Positions 31,933 through 41,937 of a stretch of 64,000 nt of DNA are shown piece by piece (positions within the stretch are counted from its first letter, which is position 1; each line of letters starts with the position of its first letter). Below the pieces are notes generated by a model. That model saw only the letters and a program-made list of their open reading frames with translations, searched no databases and had not been told where the DNA came from. The translations under genes were made by a program, and so were the position numbers. Source of the stretch: Ochrobactrum sp. RH2CCR150 (GTDB lineage: Bacteria > Pseudomonadota > Alphaproteobacteria > Rhizobiales > Rhizobiaceae); NCBI GenBank assembly GCA_014138095.1, contig JACGXE010000013.1, positions 1-64,000 on the forward strand, written 5' to 3'.

Positions 31933-33009
31933 CTATTCGGGTAGCGCTTTTGGAAGTGAAATTGATATTTTGAGGGTATTCTCCACCCACAATCGATCAA
32001 AGTCTGCGTTCAAGGCCGACACCAGTGCCCTTTCCAGTCTTGTACCGAACCCCTCGCTGGATTGGTCATCATGATACTCATTACCTGTTTCAAGCCAATA
32101 AATGAAAATAGTGTCAGACGACTCTTGAATATCTATGGAAAGCTCGCGTTCAGAACTCGCTAATGCACCGTGCTTGGCAGCATTCGTCGTCAGCTCATGC
32201 AAAAGCAGCGAGAGATTTGTCAGCGACTTTCCTGTGACGGCAGGATCATGGCCCGTGATATGAAAATTGTTTTCACCATAAGGCTCTAGAATAGTATGTA
32301 ACAATTTCTGCAACGGGACCGACGAGATCGTAACATCGGCATCATCCCATGTCGGCATCGTCAGTTCATGCGCCCTGGCAAGTGCGGCCAATCTCGCCTG
32401 AACCACCTCGCGAAACTCATCAACCTGCGTAGCCGATCTTGCGCTCAATGAGACGATTCCGTTTGCCAGAGCGAACAAATTTTTCACGCGATGACGCATT
32501 TCGCCCATATGGAGCTTTTGTTGGCTTTGAGCCTCCAAGCGCTCGCTGATGTCGCGTGCAATTTTTGATGCACCAATAACAACGCCGTTTGTGTTTCGAA
32601 TAGGCGAAATCGTCAATGAAATATCGATTGGCGTACCATCTCTTCGCTTCCGAACTGTTTCGAAATGATCGACTCGGTTTCCCTTTCGAATTTCGCTTAA
32701 AATGGCTGGTTCTTCGTCAAGCCGATCTTCTGGTATCAAGATCGTGACCGGCTTTCCGATGACTTCCTCGGCATGATAACCGAATAGGCGCTCGGCACCT
32801 CTATTCCAGCTTCTAATAATGCCATTCAGATCCTTGCTAACGATGGCGTCATCTGAACCGTCAACAATTGCAGCGAGCCAATCCCGTAGATCGAGATCGG
32901 TTTCGCCGAGTTGTGGTTGCGAAGCAGGTTTTACCGACAACAAAATGCGATGTTTGGCGTAAGCCGAACCAAGTCGATCAGTGCCAATTTGGTCTTTATC
33001 TTTTTCCAT
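31933..33009 (-). CDS. PAS-HWE sensor histidine kinase
   Basis: 358 residues, soluble. A PAS domain (about 43-155: IVDGSDDAIVSKDLNGIIRSWN, RLFGYHAEEVIGK, ERL linker) precedes the HWE kinase core: phospho-acceptor His173 in GEMRHRVKNLFAL, N-box LLHELTTNAAKHGAL, and the W-x-E of the name in FIYWLETGNE. HWE kinases with PAS/LOV sensors often phosphorylate PhyR and switch on EcfG. With two EcfG-like sigma factors close by, that role is likely but not shown. Confidence 0.9.
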   Translation of the reverse strand: MEKDKDQIGTDRLGSAYAKHRILLSVKPASQPQLGETDLDLRDWLAAIVDGSDDAIVSKDLNGIIRSWNRGAERLFGYHAEEVIGKPVTILIPEDRLDEEPAILSEIRKGNRVDHFETVRKRRDGTPIDISLTISPIRNTNGVVIGASKIARDISERLEAQSQQKLHMGEMRHRVKNLFALANGIVSLSARSATQVDEFREVVQARLAALARAHELTMPTWDDADVTISSVPLQKLLHTILEPYGENNFHITGHDPAVTGKSLTNLSLLLHELTTNAAKHGALASSERELSIDIQESSDTIFIYWLETGNEYHDDQSSEGFGTRLERALVSALNADFDRLWVENTLKISISLPKALPE

Positions 33010-33341
33010 CGTAGGCCGCCCATTCTAAAATCATCAAAGAATATTAATTGTTCAGAACACGATATCAATTCCTTAGATCCACGTAATGCGTGAAGTGCTT
33101 TCCCTTATTCAAATTCTGGATAATCGCCCGCCATACCTGTTCTTCGCCTAACAATGTGATGAACTGTTCACTGCCAAATATCGCCATATCGCGTGACGAG
33201 CGCCATAATGTGCTTCCATCGGTCTATAGTGGTACATTAAAGGACCAATTATTGACCGTCAGTACGAGCTGTTTTCTATTTGCAATGGTAATAGGGCGCC
33301 CGAGACAATCCACAGTCGAAATCATGCTTTCGTCTGGATTT
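33010..33341. other. Intergenic stretch without a recognised gene
   Basis: About 330 bases. An open plus-strand frame runs through into the autotransporter remnant, but the part before about 33340 does not read like family sequence. No promoter recognised. Confidence 0.5.
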
Positions 33342-34382
33342 CGACTGGTGGTCGACGGTGGAGCGGTTTCGGGCAACAGCAGCATGATTGTCGAGAATGC
33401 TGGCGGCGGCGGCGCGGTCACTGCGGGCAATGGCATTCTGGTGGTGGATGCCATCAACGGCGGCGTCACGACGCCGGGCGCCTTTTCCCTGGCCAGGCCA
33501 GTGGCCGCCGGACCGTACAAATACACATTGCATCGCGGCAGCGCTGGCGATCCTTATGCTTGGGCGCGCACCGTCGGCCGTCACGGCAAGCAAAGCTGCC
33601 ATGAAAACCCCTAGAAGGGATTGGACTATGATCTGTTCGCGGTCCAGGGCGGCCTCGACATTTATCAGGTTGACCGGGCCGATAGCAGCAGCGATATGGC
33701 CGGCTTCTATGGCGCGATCGGTACCGGGCACGGCAACACTGAATTTTTCGGCAACGGGCTCGGCTCCAACAGTCTGAATGCCTTCACTTTCGGCGGCTAT
33801 TGGACCCACTACGGCCCCCAAGGCTGGTATGTCGATGCTCTGTTGCAAGGCACCCGGTACAATATCGACGCCGATTCCAACCGTCCGTTCTCACTCTCGA
33901 CCAACGGGACCGGGTTCGGCGCCTCGTTCGAAACGGGCTATCCGTTCCCGCTGGCCAGCGGCTGGATTATCGAGCCCCAGGCTCAGCTCAGCTATCAGAG
34001 CATCGCCCTCGACGACGCCAACGACGGCACCGCTACTATCAGCTTCTCGAATGTTGACAACCTGCTCGGTCGTGTCGGGGCACGTCTTGCTAAGAGCTGG
34101 GAGCTAGCGCCGGGCGAAGCGAATCCTCGGCTCATAACCGGGTGGCTGCGCGCCAGCTATACCTATCAGTTTCTGGAAAAGCCCAACACGATTTTCACCT
34201 CGGCCACGGGACCGGTGCCGTTCGAAGGCGACTTTTCCGGCTCCTCGGTGATCCTTAATGCAGGCTTGGACGCCGACCTGCGCGACGATGTCTCTTTCTA
34301 CGCCAATGTGGACTACGAATACCAATTCGGCGACTTAGGCCAGTCGATCGGTTGTCAGATCGGACTTAAAGTCAAATGGTGA
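33342..34382 (+). pseudogene. Autotransporter, 3' remnant with internal deletion
   Basis: The first part reads like the end of a pertactin-type passenger (VVDGGAVSGNSSMIVENAGG, then a 'VVDAINGGVTTPGAFSL' block and GPYKYTLHRG) and stops at about 33612. After a stop the same strand reads DYDLFAVQGGLDIYQ and on to an outer-membrane beta-barrel: alternating strands, GASFETGYPFPLASGW, EPQAQLSYQSI, ending DYEYQFGDLGQSIGCQIGLKVKW. So the last two thirds of the beta-domain remains, and the linker between passenger and barrel is deleted. Codon use is more GC-rich than its neighbours. Non-functional as it stands. Confidence 0.78.
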
Positions 34383-34532
34383 ATCCGCTGCTGCCAAAAA
34401 AATTTGTTGGATAATTTACTCTCCTAAATCCGGTACAAGCAGCAGAGGTCCTACCGTGATGTTAGTATAGGCACTATCGCTAATTTTTCACCTGGCCGCG
34501 CTATGGCTTCTGGGCTGGAGATGGCCCCCTGT

Positions 34533-34896
34533 TCAGCTTTCGCTTCGAGTAGTCAAGACGGAATATTCCTCTGCAAGAAAGTCGAGAAGAGACCGAACAG
34601 AAGTGAACAGTCCGCGGCGCGAGGGAAATGCTGCATGAATAACGCCACTGCTGGGTATCCAGTCGGACAGTAGGTCAACCAACCGCCCTGCCTTCAAGTT
34701 GTCCTGAATAACCATTGTCGGAAACTGGCAAACACCTATTCCCTGAAGAGCGGCCAACCGCAACGCGACCATATCTTCGATGATCACCCGGGGGCTGATA
34801 GGACATTTCAGCCATAGCACCGATCGGTCCACGTACATTCCATTCAAAGTTGGTTTCAGACGCTCCCACAGGCGAGACCCATTTTGGTGGTAAATT
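34533..34896 (-). pseudogene. LysR-type regulator, C-terminal fragment with frameshift
   Basis: Two frames join into the effector domain of a LysR protein. One reads NFEWNVRGPIGAMAEMSYQP. The other continues PRVIIEDMVALRLAALQGIGVCQFP, then VIHAAFPSRRGLFTSVRSLLDFLAEEY. This is the usual LysR order (W-x-L-x-G-P-x-G then D-M-V-A-L-R), so one frameshift near 34790-34810 is implied. The DNA-binding half is absent; the fragment abuts the end of the next gene at 34897. Confidence 0.65.
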
Positions 34897-35778
34897 TCAT
34901 TCTAAGGCCTGGTGCGATTTATCGCTTGTAAATCCCAGTCTCAGGGCAGCAGCCCTCAGATCTGGATTGTTAGTACTAAGCGACAGCGCTTGCTCAGCAG
35001 TTGCGGCAGCTTGCTCCGTTCTTCCATTAAGCCAATAGGCTTCCATAAGCGCAAACAGTGCCTTATCAGATTGCGGTGATATGGACACAGCATTTTGTGC
35101 AAGCTTTAGGCTGCGAGCCAAATCGCTTGGCGTACCATTGCTCGTGCGGCCGAGAACACGTGAAAGGGCCGCCTTCGCATCGCTGTCTTGGGAATTGCGT
35201 TTCAACGTGTTTTCGAGGCAGCCAATGTAGTTGGAGAGATCGGCGGCCAGAGCCAAGGCTATTTCTACCTTCAGAACGCAGTCGTTTCCGAGGACGGTAT
35301 GACTTGTCTTATTGACGAGCCGGGCATTGATAAGCCCATTTGATGCGGCGATATTCTGGGAAATTACAGAAGCAATCGTCATCCGTTCCTGATTAACCGA
35401 TTGACTAGCCCCCATTGTCTTTTCGACGCCTGAGCCGACCAGAACATTGTCGGTTTTGTCCTCTACCTGCCACCCGAGGCTTTCGCTCTTATTTTCCATC
35501 CCATATCGCAAGTGAACGGTATATTGAGGTTTCTCCATCCAAGGTTTTTGGCCAGCGCTGCCCTCGTCGCGAATTGTCAGAGTACGAAAATTGACTAGCG
35601 CCATATAGACAAGGTCACGGAGCTTCGCCGCCGCTTCCAGCGAAGGAGGATTGTCCGCATGAAAAGCAATAGCGACGATCGGTTTAAACGTCATGACTTC
35701 CTGTCTTGTCAGAAAATAAAACAATGACAACACGATCACCGATGCAATAGCGCCGCTAGAGAGAACGAAAAGTGTCAA
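34897..35778 (-). CDS. Membrane-anchored TPR protein (second half of a split gene)
   Basis: 293 residues from TTG 35778. One transmembrane helix (FVLSSGAIASVIVLSLFYFL) is followed by a periplasmic domain with PIVAIAFHADNPPS and LRDLVYMAL, then TPR-like helices (DAKAALSRVL, ALFALMEAYWLNGRTEQAAATAEQAL). In Rhizobiales this normally follows a winged-helix domain in one protein. Here that domain is the separate ORF 35775-36227, and adding one base in an A6 run would join them. Signal-transduction type protein of unknown target. Confidence 0.65.
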   Translation of the reverse strand: MTLFVLSSGAIASVIVLSLFYFLTRQEVMTFKPIVAIAFHADNPPSLEAAAKLRDLVYMALVNFRTLTIRDEGSAGQKPWMEKPQYTVHLRYGMENKSESLGWQVEDKTDNVLVGSGVEKTMGASQSVNQERMTIASVISQNIAASNGLINARLVNKTSHTVLGNDCVLKVEIALALAADLSNYIGCLENTLKRNSQDSDAKAALSRVLGRTSNGTPSDLARSLKLAQNAVSISPQSDKALFALMEAYWLNGRTEQAAATAEQALSLSTNNPDLRAAALRLGFTSDKSHQALE

Positions 35779-36227
35779 ATGCTGCTTTTTTGGCGAAACG
35801 GTCTAACTGGAGACAGTTCCGGTATGGCAGGAGATGTCGCCAATGAAAAATCGCGGTCTTGCGGCGTCCGGCGGACAAATATCAGCCGATATTTTCCAAT
35901 CGGAATGCGAATTTCCATCGACTGCTCGTGGCCATGTGCTTCGTAAAATTGCAAAAGAGCGGTACGCAGTCGGCCAACTTCAATTCGCGCAATTGGATCA
36001 GAAGTTGGATCGAAACTCTCTGGCCGCCCCAGCACATCGACAGCGATGGCATATCCCTTGACACCTTGCGTATCGCCCGGAGCATAAAGATCGGCCAAGT
36101 ACCGAAGAATGGACTTACCGCGATCAGATAAGCGGAACCGCTCGTCGACTGTTAAATCGGCAACGGCCTCTTGTGCTTCCTCTATAGAAACTTCTTCAGC
36201 CTTGATTTCATTACTGCACTCAATCAT
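35775..36227 (-). CDS. Winged-helix domain protein (first half of a split gene)
   Basis: 150 residues. It reads RFRLSDRGKSILRYLADLYAPG, then VKGYAIAVDVLGRPESFDPTSDPIARIEVGRLRTAL and RIPIGKYRLIF, matching the N-terminal OmpR-like domain of large Rhizobiales proteins that continue into a membrane helix and TPRs. It ends soon after the wing at a TGA. Stop and next start overlap by four bases at a CAAAAAAG run. GAGGAA precedes ATG 36227. Either coupled translation, slippage or a one-base mutation. Confidence 0.65.
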   Translation of the reverse strand: MIECSNEIKAEEVSIEEAQEAVADLTVDERFRLSDRGKSILRYLADLYAPGDTQGVKGYAIAVDVLGRPESFDPTSDPIARIEVGRLRTALLQFYEAHGHEQSMEIRIPIGKYRLIFVRRTPQDRDFSLATSPAIPELSPVRPFRQKSSI

Positions 36228-36341
36228 AGATTCCTCAGTAATTCTGCGACGAAGACGAGCGACATCTAAAATCGAAATAGGAACAACGATGAGTTCGTCC
36301 AGGGCGCTAATACGGCAGGATTACAAGACGCCGTCCCTTAT

Positions 36342-37391
36342 CTAACGCAGACGTGTTCCGCTCAGTTTGTCGAAAAGCAGCACTTTGTCGGTTTCTATAT
36401 CCAGATGGACGGCCGTTCCAATTGACACCGGCGGGCCGCCTTGCACCACAACGTTCATCTCCTGCGCTCCAAGCTGAATGACGAGTTCCTGGTTTTCGCC
36501 CGTGGGCTCAACGAGCAGTACTTCGCCCTCCAAACCCTCATTGCGCAGGCGAATATGCTGTGGTCGAATGCCGTAAATAATCTCCTTGCCTCTAGGCATT
36601 GGTTTCGGAAGAGGCAAAGCGATCCCGTCCTCTGTGATCGCGTGGCCGCCTGCGACTTTCGCGTGAAGAAGGTTGATCTCCGGCGTTCCGATAAAACTAG
36701 CAACAAAAACATTGGCCGGATCGTTATAGAGGTCGAGCGGCGGACCAAACTGTTCTATCTTGCCAGCATTGAGGACAACGATCTTGTCTGCCATCGTCAT
36801 GGCTTCTGTCTGGTCGTGCGTGACGTATACGGTTGTTTTGCCGAGGCGTTGGTGGAGCTTCTTGATCTCACTTCGCATCTTGACACGCAGCTTTGCGTCC
36901 AAGTTTGACAGAGGCTCGTCAAACAGAAAAGCCCTTGGAGCTCTGACAATCGCCCGTCCCATTGCCACTCGTTGGCGCTGTCCGCCCGAAAGTTCGCGCG
37001 GATAGCGATCTAGAAGTTTTTCCAAACCAAGAATCTGGGCGGCATTTTGTATACGGGTGGGTATTTCTTCTTTGGAAACGCCTGCAAGCTTCAGGGAGAA
37101 GCTCATATTATCTGCAACCCTCATATGCGGATAAAGCGCATAGCTCTGGAAAACCATCGCAATATCGCGCTCCTTCGCCCGCATGTCATTGACGACATTA
37201 CCACCAATTCTGATCTCACCTGACGTTATGTCTTCCAGACCGGCGATCATCCGAAGCAGTGTGGACTTACCGCAACCGGAAGGTCCCACCAAGACCACGA
37301 ACTCTCCATCTCCCATTTCGAGCGAAACGTCTGAAAGTACTGGGACATTTCCATAGCTCTTGCCCACACTTCTAAGTTCAATCTTTGTCAT
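36342..37391 (-). CDS. ABC importer ATPase (UgpC/MsmK type)
   Basis: 349 residues. Walker [11 protein letters not shown]-loop [11 protein letters not shown], signature [14 protein letters not shown], Walker [13 protein letters not shown], switch [12 protein letters not shown]-terminal TOBE/MalK-like regulatory domain ([22 protein letters not shown]) follows. It powers the importer encoded upstream on the same strand (40076-41931, binding protein 38626). Last gene of the operon. Confidence 0.94.
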   Translation of the reverse strand: MTKIELRSVGKSYGNVPVLSDVSLEMGDGEFVVLVGPSGCGKSTLLRMIAGLEDITSGEIRIGGNVVNDMRAKERDIAMVFQSYALYPHMRVADNMSFSLKLAGVSKEEIPTRIQNAAQILGLEKLLDRYPRELSGGQRQRVAMGRAIVRAPRAFLFDEPLSNLDAKLRVKMRSEIKKLHQRLGKTTVYVTHDQTEAMTMADKIVVLNAGKIEQFGPPLDLYNDPANVFVASFIGTPEINLLHAKVAGGHAITEDGIALPLPKPMPRGKEIIYGIRPQHIRLRNEGLEGEVLLVEPTGENQELVIQLGAQEMNVVVQGGPPVSIGTAVHLDIETDKVLLFDKLSGTRLR

Positions 37392-37432
37392 TCTTTCCTC
37401 CCAAAGCGCACGCCGAAACGTTTTGCTGCGCG

Positions 37433-38629
37433 TTATGCGACTTTGCCTACGACAGTGGATCCGAGGCGCTCACGCATCCTTGCGCGGGCGAGCTCCAGTT
37501 TCCTATCGGTTTGTTGAATCTCGAGAACGGTCTTGCAGAACGCATCAGCTTCAACCAAGAGTTCAAGCTTGTTGGTCTTATCCAGCAGCGTTGCTTCGTC
37601 AGTCGAGATAACCGCTTCGCCGTGCATCGCGCCCAATATTGCACCTGCCATAACGCCAATGGAATCCGTATCTCGTCCCGAGTTGATCCCGTCGTGGATC
37701 GTCGCGTAGAAATCCCCGTTGTTGACAACAGCAAACCCAAGAGCAAGCGGCAGTTCTTCAATCGCATTCATGCGAGAAGGACGATAGGCGTCACTGGCTC
37801 TTCCCGCCTTTTCGACAGTATGAACGACATCATCCCCCATTGGAGAATAGTTCGCGATAATGGAATGGAAGCATTTGACGACTTTGCTATAGTCGGCCCC
37901 TCTTAGCTTCTGGGCAGCTTCTACAATGTCTGTGATCGCCCTTTTTGTCCCATCTTTGGCAAGCTCCAGCGCAGCGATGACTACCGTATTGATCGTGCTG
38001 CCGGGGATAAATGCGGCGCCTATAGCTGCAGCAAGGACACCAGCCGCCTCCAAGCCGTAGCTTTGTTGATGGCCAGATGCGAAAGCGATCGCCTCGTCAT
38101 AGGCGGCCCTTGGATCACAAGCATTCACCATTCCGATGGGCGCGATGTACATAGCAGCACCGCAATTGACCATATTGCCGATCCCGCCCTCACGTGGATC
38201 GCAATTGGCCAACTGGTGTCGCTGGAATATCCATTTCTCCGGATAGAAAAGCCGTTCGATCAACGGTGCGTCCCGCTGAAGTTCGGGCACCCAGCGCGGC
38301 TTCCAGGCAATCTCCCTCACCATCCCCTCGGCCATGTCCCAGGCATCGATATGGCGTTTCACATCGTTGTAGACGGACATCAGACATAAAGTCATCAACG
38401 TATCGTCTGTAACGATACCATTGCCCCTTACCCGCCATTTACGCGCAAATCCGTCTTCGTGCTTTTTGTGCCATTCAGTATTCAGTTCTGTTACCCGACC
38501 GTAACGCGCGCGGATTTGTTCCGCTGAGAGCTTTTCAACCGGAGCACCAATGGCATCGCCGTAGGCGATACCATAGAGTGACGCTCGAATTCGTCCCTGG
38601 AGCGAAAGAGGATCAATATCGTTTTTCAT
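37433..38629 (-). CDS. ADP-ribosylglycohydrolase-family enzyme
   Basis: 398 residues. Motifs of the DraG/ARH family: [13 protein letters not shown] near the start, [11 protein letters not shown] (first Mg-binding Asp pair), and [18 protein letters not shown] (second). These bind two Mg2+ and cleave an N- or O-ribosyl bond. Its ATG overlaps the stop of the binding-protein gene (ATGA, 38626-38629), so it belongs to the importer operon. With a ribokinase nearby this suggests release of ribose or ADP-ribose from an imported or internal ribosyl compound. The actual substrate is unknown. Confidence 0.92.
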   Translation of the reverse strand: MKNDIDPLSLQGRIRASLYGIAYGDAIGAPVEKLSAEQIRARYGRVTELNTEWHKKHEDGFARKWRVRGNGIVTDDTLMTLCLMSVYNDVKRHIDAWDMAEGMVREIAWKPRWVPELQRDAPLIERLFYPEKWIFQRHQLANCDPREGGIGNMVNCGAAMYIAPIGMVNACDPRAAYDEAIAFASGHQQSYGLEAAGVLAAAIGAAFIPGSTINTVVIAALELAKDGTKRAITDIVEAAQKLRGADYSKVVKCFHSIIANYSPMGDDVVHTVEKAGRASDAYRPSRMNAIEELPLALGFAVVNNGDFYATIHDGINSGRDTDSIGVMAGAILGAMHGEAVISTDEATLLDKTNKLELLVEADAFCKTVLEIQQTDRKLELARARMRERLGSTVVGKVA

Positions 38630-40047
38630 TTCAGTACAGTCCTCGCATATTCAGTTAAACGGTCGCCCCCAGCCACTTTCCATTCGGAAACGAACTGATC
38701 CCATTGATCCAATTTTGCTTGGCCGGAGATGAACTTATACATCCAGGCCTTGTAGATATTTTGTGAGGAATCGATATCTGCCGCATATTCCGCAGGCCAG
38801 ATAAAGTCGTTATCAGGTTTGTAATCGCGGGATACATTGTCCAGAAACTGGGTAGCGGCCTCGCTCCTGAAACCGTCAGGCATTTTCCATGTCGATGATG
38901 CTATAAAGCGAACGTACCAAGTCGCCATTTTAGCTGTCGGCTTCAATGTGTCGCCGTCCTTGGTATATTGCTCGCCCTCAAAACCAAGACGCTCAAGCGC
39001 CTGCCCCTCTGGACTGGCCACAAAATCAAGAAACTTCACGACCTCTTCCTTGTGCTCAGACAGGGATGAAATCGCAAACCCGCGCGGTTCTTTAGAAACA
39101 TCAACTGCAGCCAGTCCTTGCCCACCGGCCCCCTTTGGAGGCGACAACAACGCCAACGATGGATTTGCATCAGGATTGACCTGCCGCATCTTGCCACTAT
39201 AGACATCCACGTTTTCGGCAGATGAAGAGAACACTACTCCAACCCGGCCTGAATAGAATTTGTCTTCCCTCGTATCCCACTTTGTCGTGATATATTCCGG
39301 GTCAAGTAGGCCTTGTTCTCGAAGCGAGGAATAGTAGGCGATCTTGGTCCTTTGCTGTTCTGAAATCAGCGATGAAATCCAGTTGCCATCGCCATCTTTG
39401 AGCCAGCTCGCGCTAATGCCAAAAGCCTGATTGAATATGGAATCGGCTTCATTCATATTTCCCGGAACGGTCATTCCATAAGTATGGTCACTGCCAACCC
39501 CGCCAAAGTTGCCTTTTTTGATAGCCTTGAAAAGATTGGTGTAGTCTTCGACAGTGTGCGGCTTCGACAACCCTGTTTTGCTCAACCAGTCTGCCCGCAT
39601 GACGGGCTGTGAAACCCGAGGGGGAAATACATAAAGCAGATAGGGATAATTTTGGAGCCTTGCTTTATTATGCGGATAAAGCGCATCCTTCAGATATGTG
39701 GTTTTCGGTAGCCATGTATTCCAGTCTTCAAGGATGCCCTGTTCGGACATGGCCTGATCGCCACCTTGAAAGTAAATCAAATCGGGAATATCGCCGGATA
39801 GAAGCATCGCACCAAGCTTGTCTGCATATCCAGACGCGGGCAGATTAACGATTTCGATCTTGATATCCGTTCCCTTTGCCCTCAGTGCGTTCTCATAGAT
39901 TTGCATGAGTTTGACATCGTCAGGATTCGTATTGAGCAAGTCTTTGGCCACGACGCGAATTGTGACTGGGTCTGCCGAAGCGGGCATCGAGACTCCGCTC
40001 AACAGCGCGGCAGCGCCAACGGTGCATATAAAGTTTCGTTTAAGCAC
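38626..40047 (-). CDS. ABC importer substrate-binding protein (LplA type)
   Basis: 473 residues. Signal peptide MLKRNFICTVGAAALLSGVSMPASA. Binding-protein features: VTIRVVAKDL, LGAMLLSGDIPDLIYFQGGD, a central domain and VVKFLDFVASPEGQALERLGFEGEQY, which is the LplA-like (family 1, oligosaccharide) pattern. No lipobox, so probably free in the periplasm. It delivers the ligand to the permeases at 40076 and 40978. Ligand unknown; operon partners suggest a ribosylated molecule. Confidence 0.9.
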   Translation of the reverse strand: MLKRNFICTVGAAALLSGVSMPASADPVTIRVVAKDLLNTNPDDVKLMQIYENALRAKGTDIKIEIVNLPASGYADKLGAMLLSGDIPDLIYFQGGDQAMSEQGILEDWNTWLPKTTYLKDALYPHNKARLQNYPYLLYVFPPRVSQPVMRADWLSKTGLSKPHTVEDYTNLFKAIKKGNFGGVGSDHTYGMTVPGNMNEADSIFNQAFGISASWLKDGDGNWISSLISEQQRTKIAYYSSLREQGLLDPEYITTKWDTREDKFYSGRVGVVFSSSAENVDVYSGKMRQVNPDANPSLALLSPPKGAGGQGLAAVDVSKEPRGFAISSLSEHKEEVVKFLDFVASPEGQALERLGFEGEQYTKDGDTLKPTAKMATWYVRFIASSTWKMPDGFRSEAATQFLDNVSRDYKPDNDFIWPAEYAADIDSSQNIYKAWMYKFISGQAKLDQWDQFVSEWKVAGGDRLTEYARTVLK

Positions 40048-40075
40048 GAGGTCTCCTCCTATTGCTTGTCTAGCT

Positions 40076-40978
40076 TCAACCTTTGAGAGCGCCGCTCATG
40101 GTGCCTTTGGTGAAGAATTTCAGGATCAATGGGTAAACAGCCAGGATAGGAACGATTGTCAGCAGGATCATGCCCGCGCTCAGCGCTCTTATGTTGATCT
40201 GGCTAGCTCCGGTATAATTGGCCGAGTTCTCGAGACCAACCATGGCGATCTTGTCGCCTTCGACAACGAATTGGCGAAGAACCACCTGTAACGGCCATTT
40301 TGACTGATCGTTGAGATAGATCATCGGGCGGAAGAAGTCGTTCCAATGAAACACGAAGTAGAAAAGCGCGATCGTCGCCAGCGCAGATTTCGAGACCGGA
40401 AGTGCGATGTGCCAGAATATTTGGAAGGGGTTCGCGCCATCAAGTTCTGCTGCTTCTAAAACTTCGCTCGGTACTTCCTCGAAAAAGCGGATCAGAATGA
40501 TGAGATACCACGCATTGACCAGCTTGAAGAGGATGACGGACCAATAGCTGTCGATAAGCCCCAGCCGCTTGTTCAGGAAATAGTCCGGTATTATCCCAGG
40601 ATCGAAAACGATTGTAACGAGGACGAAGACGAGGATCGCGCGTCGTCCGGGCAGCCCAGGACGGGATAAGGCCCATGCCATCAGCGCGGTAAAGCAAACA
40701 CCGAGTGCCGTACTGGTGAGAGTGATGAATATAGAATTCAGGATTCCGCGCTGAACAGCCGGATTTGTTACCAGAAGCTTCCATACTTCCAGAGAAAAGC
40801 CATTCGGGATGATCGCCAGTCCGCTCATCCCCGCTACCTGTGACGGGCTTGAAAGCGATACCGCCAGAAGATTCAGCAAAGGCTGAACCATGACGACAAC
40901 CATCAGCAGCAGCGTGGACAGGATGATCGTATATTCCATCCGTTCCAGCGGCGATCTGCGAAGCTTGTTCGTTGCCAT
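40076..40978 (-). CDS. ABC importer permease (LplC type)
   Basis: 300 residues from ATG 40978 (GGGAG upstream). Six transmembrane helices; EAA loop reads EVLEAAELDGANPFQIFWHIALPVSKSALA in part, the contact to the ATPase. The first motif PLLNLLAVSLSSPSQV is typical of LplC/YtcP. It overlaps its partner's stop by one base (TAATG). Confidence 0.92.
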   Translation of the reverse strand: MATNKLRRSPLERMEYTIILSTLLLMVVVMVQPLLNLLAVSLSSPSQVAGMSGLAIIPNGFSLEVWKLLVTNPAVQRGILNSIFITLTSTALGVCFTALMAWALSRPGLPGRRAILVFVLVTIVFDPGIIPDYFLNKRLGLIDSYWSVILFKLVNAWYLIILIRFFEEVPSEVLEAAELDGANPFQIFWHIALPVSKSALATIALFYFVFHWNDFFRPMIYLNDQSKWPLQVVLRQFVVEGDKIAMVGLENSANYTGASQINIRALSAGMILLTIVPILAVYPLILKFFTKGTMSGALKG

Positions 40979-41931
40979 TACCAAACTCCCTTCCCGGTCA
41001 GTTTCTTGGAAAGAAGATGCGCGCCGGTGATCAGCAGCATGCCGAGGCCAGCTTTGAACAGTCCGGCGGCTGTCGCCAGAGAATATTGACCCGTCTGCAA
41101 ACCAATCCGGTACACATAGGTGTCGAGGATATCGATCTTGCTGCGCACGATGTCGTTCGTGAAGTTGATGACCTGATTGAGGTCAGCATTGAGGAACATC
41201 CCGGCATTCAAAATGAACAGCGTTGCGATTGTTGGAACGATACCCGGAATTGTTACATAGAGAATCTTCTGCCACCGGTTCGCGCCATCTATTTCTGCCG
41301 CTTGATACAACTCCTGATCAATGGCCATGATTGCAGCAAGGTAAAGAAGACTATCCCACCCAGCCGAACGCCATATTTCCGAGAAAACCAGAACCCATCG
41401 GATCGTTCTCGTCTCGGTCATGAACGACACCGGCTGCAGTCCGAAGAAGCCGGTTACCTCATTCACCGCACCGGTGCTGGGTGAAAGGATAGCGACAAAA
41501 ATACCTGCGATTACCACCCAGGACAGAAAATGCGGCAGATAGATCGCTGATTGTATGAATTTACGTGTTTTCCCGCTCTGCACTTCGTTCAGCAAAAGCG
41601 CGACAATAATCGGTACAGGAAAAACGAACGCGATCTTCATAGCAGATATGATCAGCGTGTTGGCCAGTACCTGCCAGAATATGAGTGACGAAAACAGAAG
41701 CTCAAAATGCTTCAACCCGACCCAAATGTTTGGAGGAATAATACGCAATTGCTCAAAAGCAATCTTTGCTTCCCAGATCGGCATAAAGTGGAAAATGAAA
41801 AAGAACACGACCGCTGGCGTCATCATGACGTAGTAAAGCCACCAGTTGCGCAGCACTCTGTTCCTTTTGGGAACGTTCCCAATTTCATCGCCGATTGCTG
41901 GCGACATTACTCCCTCAACCATAGCTTCCAT
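40978..41931 (-). CDS. ABC importer permease (LplB type)
   Basis: 317 residues from ATG 41931 (GGGAGG upstream). Several transmembrane helices start after a cytoplasmic lead (KRNRVLRNWWLYYVMMTPAV). EAA loop: DQELYQAAEIDGANRWQKILYVTIPGI. LplB-type partner of the permease at 40076. A perfect LacI-type palindrome lies inside its 5' coding end (41867-41882). First gene of the operon. Confidence 0.93.
   Translation of the reverse strand: MEAMVEGVMSPAIGDEIGNVPKRNRVLRNWWLYYVMMTPAVVFFFIFHFMPIWEAKIAFEQLRIIPPNIWVGLKHFELLFSSLIFWQVLANTLIISAMKIAFVFPVPIIVALLLNEVQSGKTRKFIQSAIYLPHFLSWVVIAGIFVAILSPSTGAVNEVTGFFGLQPVSFMTETRTIRWVLVFSEIWRSAGWDSLLYLAAIMAIDQELYQAAEIDGANRWQKILYVTIPGIVPTIATLFILNAGMFLNADLNQVINFTNDIVRSKIDILDTYVYRIGLQTGQYSLATAAGLFKAGLGMLLITGAHLLSKKLTGKGVW
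41867..41882. promoter_or_regulatory. LacI-family operator inside the permease gene
   Basis: Perfect 16-base palindrome TTGGGAACGTTCCCAA, with the central CG typical of LacI-family sites. It lies about 50 bases into the first gene of the operon, where a repressor could block elongation or loop to the upstream site. Confidence 0.6.
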
Positions 41932-41937
41932 ACCTCC

